Positions 61,401-64,000 of a stretch of DNA of 64,000 nt are shown here, one piece after another. Position 1 is the stretch's first letter; each line of letters opens with the position of its first letter. The stretch comes from Rallus limicola (Eukaryota > Chordata > Aves > Gruiformes > Rallidae). The translations under genes were made by a program, and so were the position numbers. The notes beneath the pieces were generated by a model that searched no databases, had not been told where the DNA came from, and saw nothing but the letters and a program-made list of their open reading frames with translations. The stretch is from NCBI GenBank assembly GCA_022605955.1, contig JAKCOZ010000001.1, positions 75,274,520-75,338,519 of the forward strand, written 5' to 3'.

Positions 61401-64000
61401 ACAAATTAGCATGTGCCAACTACAGCTTTATCTACATTTCATTTGATTTCTTGTTGTGGTTGCCATTTCTATGTCAAATTTGGACAGGGAAAAAAAACAA
61501 AAACCCAAACCTATAAATCTTCCCCATAACCTCTGCTTTTGGCGATTCCCACTGCAGTTGTAATAGAGATTGAGTGTTGAATCCAGCAGTTAAATCTAAC
61601 CCAAAACATATTTACCTCCATTTATTACAATTTAGGACCCAACTGCTGCAAAGAAATTCCACGGGAATACAAGAGACAGCCAGTAATCGAAGCCCTTGTC
61701 CCAGTGTTTGTTACAGACTGACTCTGCCAGCTACATTACCTCCTAAATACCCAGCCTGGCAAAACTGTACAAGACAGATTCTGAAACAACTCCATGTTAA
61801 TTTCTTCACCTCCTTGAAAAATTAAAATAAAAACTTAAAGTGACCATAATTTATTTGAAATCCTTATTTCCAGTTTCACGAGGCAATTTTTAAACAAAGT
61901 AATACAATGACCAAATGGAACGGTTCTTGTACAAGTTAATGTTGATTGCAATACCTGTCTAAAATTACAGTACCTTCAATCCTGATTAAAGGTTTTAGAA
62001 GATTAGAGTGCTCTTCTGCCTGCTTTAACAACTTACAAATAGCATCACTAAAAGCTGAAAAGAAAACCCAACTCAATTATTGAACAAAGATGGCAAAACC
62101 CCCAAAATGCTAGTAATTCCAGCTCCTCAGCCCACTGCAGTCTCTCAAGTAGCCCAAAGTCAAACCGTGGAAGGTTGTCAAAAACAACCAAACCCACTTA
62201 CAATCTAATAAAACATCACTGCTTTCATCAACAGATTTATTTTCCACTTAAGCCTTACTTCACATAGCTCTTTTACATCTACAGAATTGAAAGATTTTCA
62301 CATAACTTACATATATGAGCTCAAAAATGTTCTGAAGCAGCAGGCATCCAAACAAAAAGACTATAATGAAGAGGATAAAGCACTGGTGTTTGAATTGACT
62401 GAATTTGATAGCAGGTTTTGTTGTTTTAAACCACACAGTGAGCAATCAGAGGAACAGAAATCTCGAGTTTCTTGTTAAACAGGTTTGGCACTCTCACCTG
62501 AAGTTGAACAAAACCCACAACAGAGTGAGCTCTATTCTGAAACCTACTGCAAAATCTTTGGTGTTTAGCTTAGGATACAAGAATAAAGGGCATTTCAGGA
62601 AAAAGTTTAGATTTTTCCTGATGTCTAGAAATCTTTTTATATTTTGAAAGTGAAGCAAAACGTGTTTCACATAAGAAAATTGGAGTGGAGGGGTCCTTAG
62701 AAGAAGAATAAAGAGAAATGCATCATGTATCTATTACACACATGCACACACTTAAAAATAAAAGCCAACTACTGGCAATGAGAGGGCCAAAAGGATACTT
62801 TTACATTTACATTTAAACAGAAGTCACTTTACCCATACTACTAGGTATCAGCAGTCTAAAAAATTCCAAGACTTTGCCTTTCATGCAGTTTACTATGTAC
62901 TACACATTGCTAGAAACTTAGACAGATTTAATGATTTTGTTGTCAGATTATCTGCTTTTAAGAACAAAACTTTTCTTAAATGATATTTGTGGCAGGGAAA
63001 GTTTTAACTGGGTAAAGTTTTAAATTCAATTTCCAGAAGAGGGGGAAAAAAAAAAGAAGAAGAAAGTTCCTTACTTTGAGTCTGATAATTCAGTTACAGT
63101 AGCTGCAGAGTAAGAAATCCAAGACTCAGTACAGAATGCTACAGAAGCCAACCCACCTTTTCTAGCACTGTTATCACAACTTGCACTCTGCTCCCCTCTA
63201 GTCTCATCTCCACACTACTTCAAGGCAAGGTTTATTAAGTGGCCTTGCCGATTGTCAGTTCATTTTTATGTGAAGTTGAGCAAAAGCAGGGATAGAAGCA
63301 GGACACAGACTGTATGGCAGAGATCAGAAGATACGAGTGCCTCAAGGTTCATCAGCCTGGCGTAGTCCCTAGGTGCACTTGTATAAAGAGACAAGAAACC
63401 CAAGGTCAGTATATTTTACTGACTACCAACTACAGAAAGAAAGCCCAGGAGTCCCAGTGATGAGTGTGTTTAGGCTGCCAAACTCTTCAAATTTATTGAA
63501 TAATTTTAATAACTACCTCCTGCCTGAACAAAGAAAACTTTAGTGACCTACACTCATAAAATTCACTATATTACAGATATTTTTAGGTATTCAACTCGGC
63601 CAATTAAAAATTTATTTGAAGTCAAATACTTTTTACTCTGCAGATACAATAAAGAAGATAAATCAATTATATAAGCTAAAGCTTTATTAATTAAAAAAAC
63701 CTAAACCAGTAACATTTGTGTGCTTTATTAACTGAAAACAACAGTGTTTCAGACCAGGTAGGCAACTGATAACCACAAATACAGAACACAGAGACTACCA
63801 TAAAAGAGATTGCAGATCAGACTACATACATTTCTAATGAGGTTTAATTTAAGTTGTTATAGTAAACTTTTGGCATTATGACAAATAGCTCAAACACGTG
63901 TTGTTTCTTTTTCATACTTCTGTATCAAACTACATCAAAAGATTTCAACCAAGTTTTAAATTTATCTAGAGGATTTCCTCACATGTGGAAAAATATAAAA
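55481..64000. other. Unassigned AT-rich DNA
   Basis: Unique sequence with occasional A runs (for example 57183-57202). No gene, RNA gene or transposon is recognised in the last 8.5 kb. Confidence 0.6.

Noticed and set aside
1..64000. CRISPR arrays, operons, phage or prophage genes, tRNA or rRNA genes
   Set aside because: Nothing resembling them was seen on either strand. The repeat content and composition are those of a vertebrate nuclear genome.

Overview
The window looks like about 64 kb of AT-rich vertebrate nuclear DNA, most probably from a bird. The evidence is the repeat content. There are seven CR1-type LINE fragments and a further RT-like LINE remnant. Several CR1 copies have the sauropsid CR1 3' end (the complement of the 'tccaacc...gattctatgattct' tail), and one copy still reads as reverse transcriptase. 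A short stretch at 5901-6013 matches a widespread avian endogenous-retrovirus LTR. I see no Alu, B1 or L1-like repeats and no bacterial-style gene organisation.

I could not recognise any host protein-coding gene. Every long open frame either lies in a CR1 copy (1.3-2.2 kb, 15.4-16.7 kb, 42.8-43.2 kb) or has no family resemblance I can name. The window is therefore intergenic or deep intronic. A few splice-flanked open segments on the minus strand between 3 and 13.4 kb are listed as low-confidence candidate exons, because chance alone would produce several like them. The first 75 bases are GC- and CpG-rich, like the edge of an exon or CpG island that continues upstream of the window.

Layout: 1-75 GC-rich edge; 1.27-2.21 kb old CR1 (+); 5.90-6.01 kb ERV LTR remnant; 6-15.4 kb unique AT-rich DNA with two hairpins and simple repeats; 15.43-16.74 kb the best CR1 copy (-), 5'-truncated beside a perfect 18-bp palindrome; 18.5/19.4 kb a diverged direct duplication; 24.54 kb a perfect 39-bp tandem duplication; 28.0-28.26 kb a CpG-rich island with an open frame; 29.06-29.62 kb a LINE RT-like remnant followed by an unexplained CpG-retaining segment; 33.9-34.2 kb CR1 (+); 42.9-43.1 kb CR1 (-); 48.84-48.93 kb an A/C tract running into a long poly-C block (G-quadruplex potential on the minus strand); 50.5 and 51.7 kb CR1 (-); 55.1-55.5 kb an older CR1-like tail (-). 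From 55.5 to 64 kb I see only unique AT-rich DNA.

The genes do not form a pathway. The window's content is a record of retrotransposition, dominated by CR1, plus low-complexity tracts. A/C-only runs on the plus strand outnumber G/T-only runs by eye. That weakly suggests that, if the region is intronic, the host transcript runs on the minus strand.
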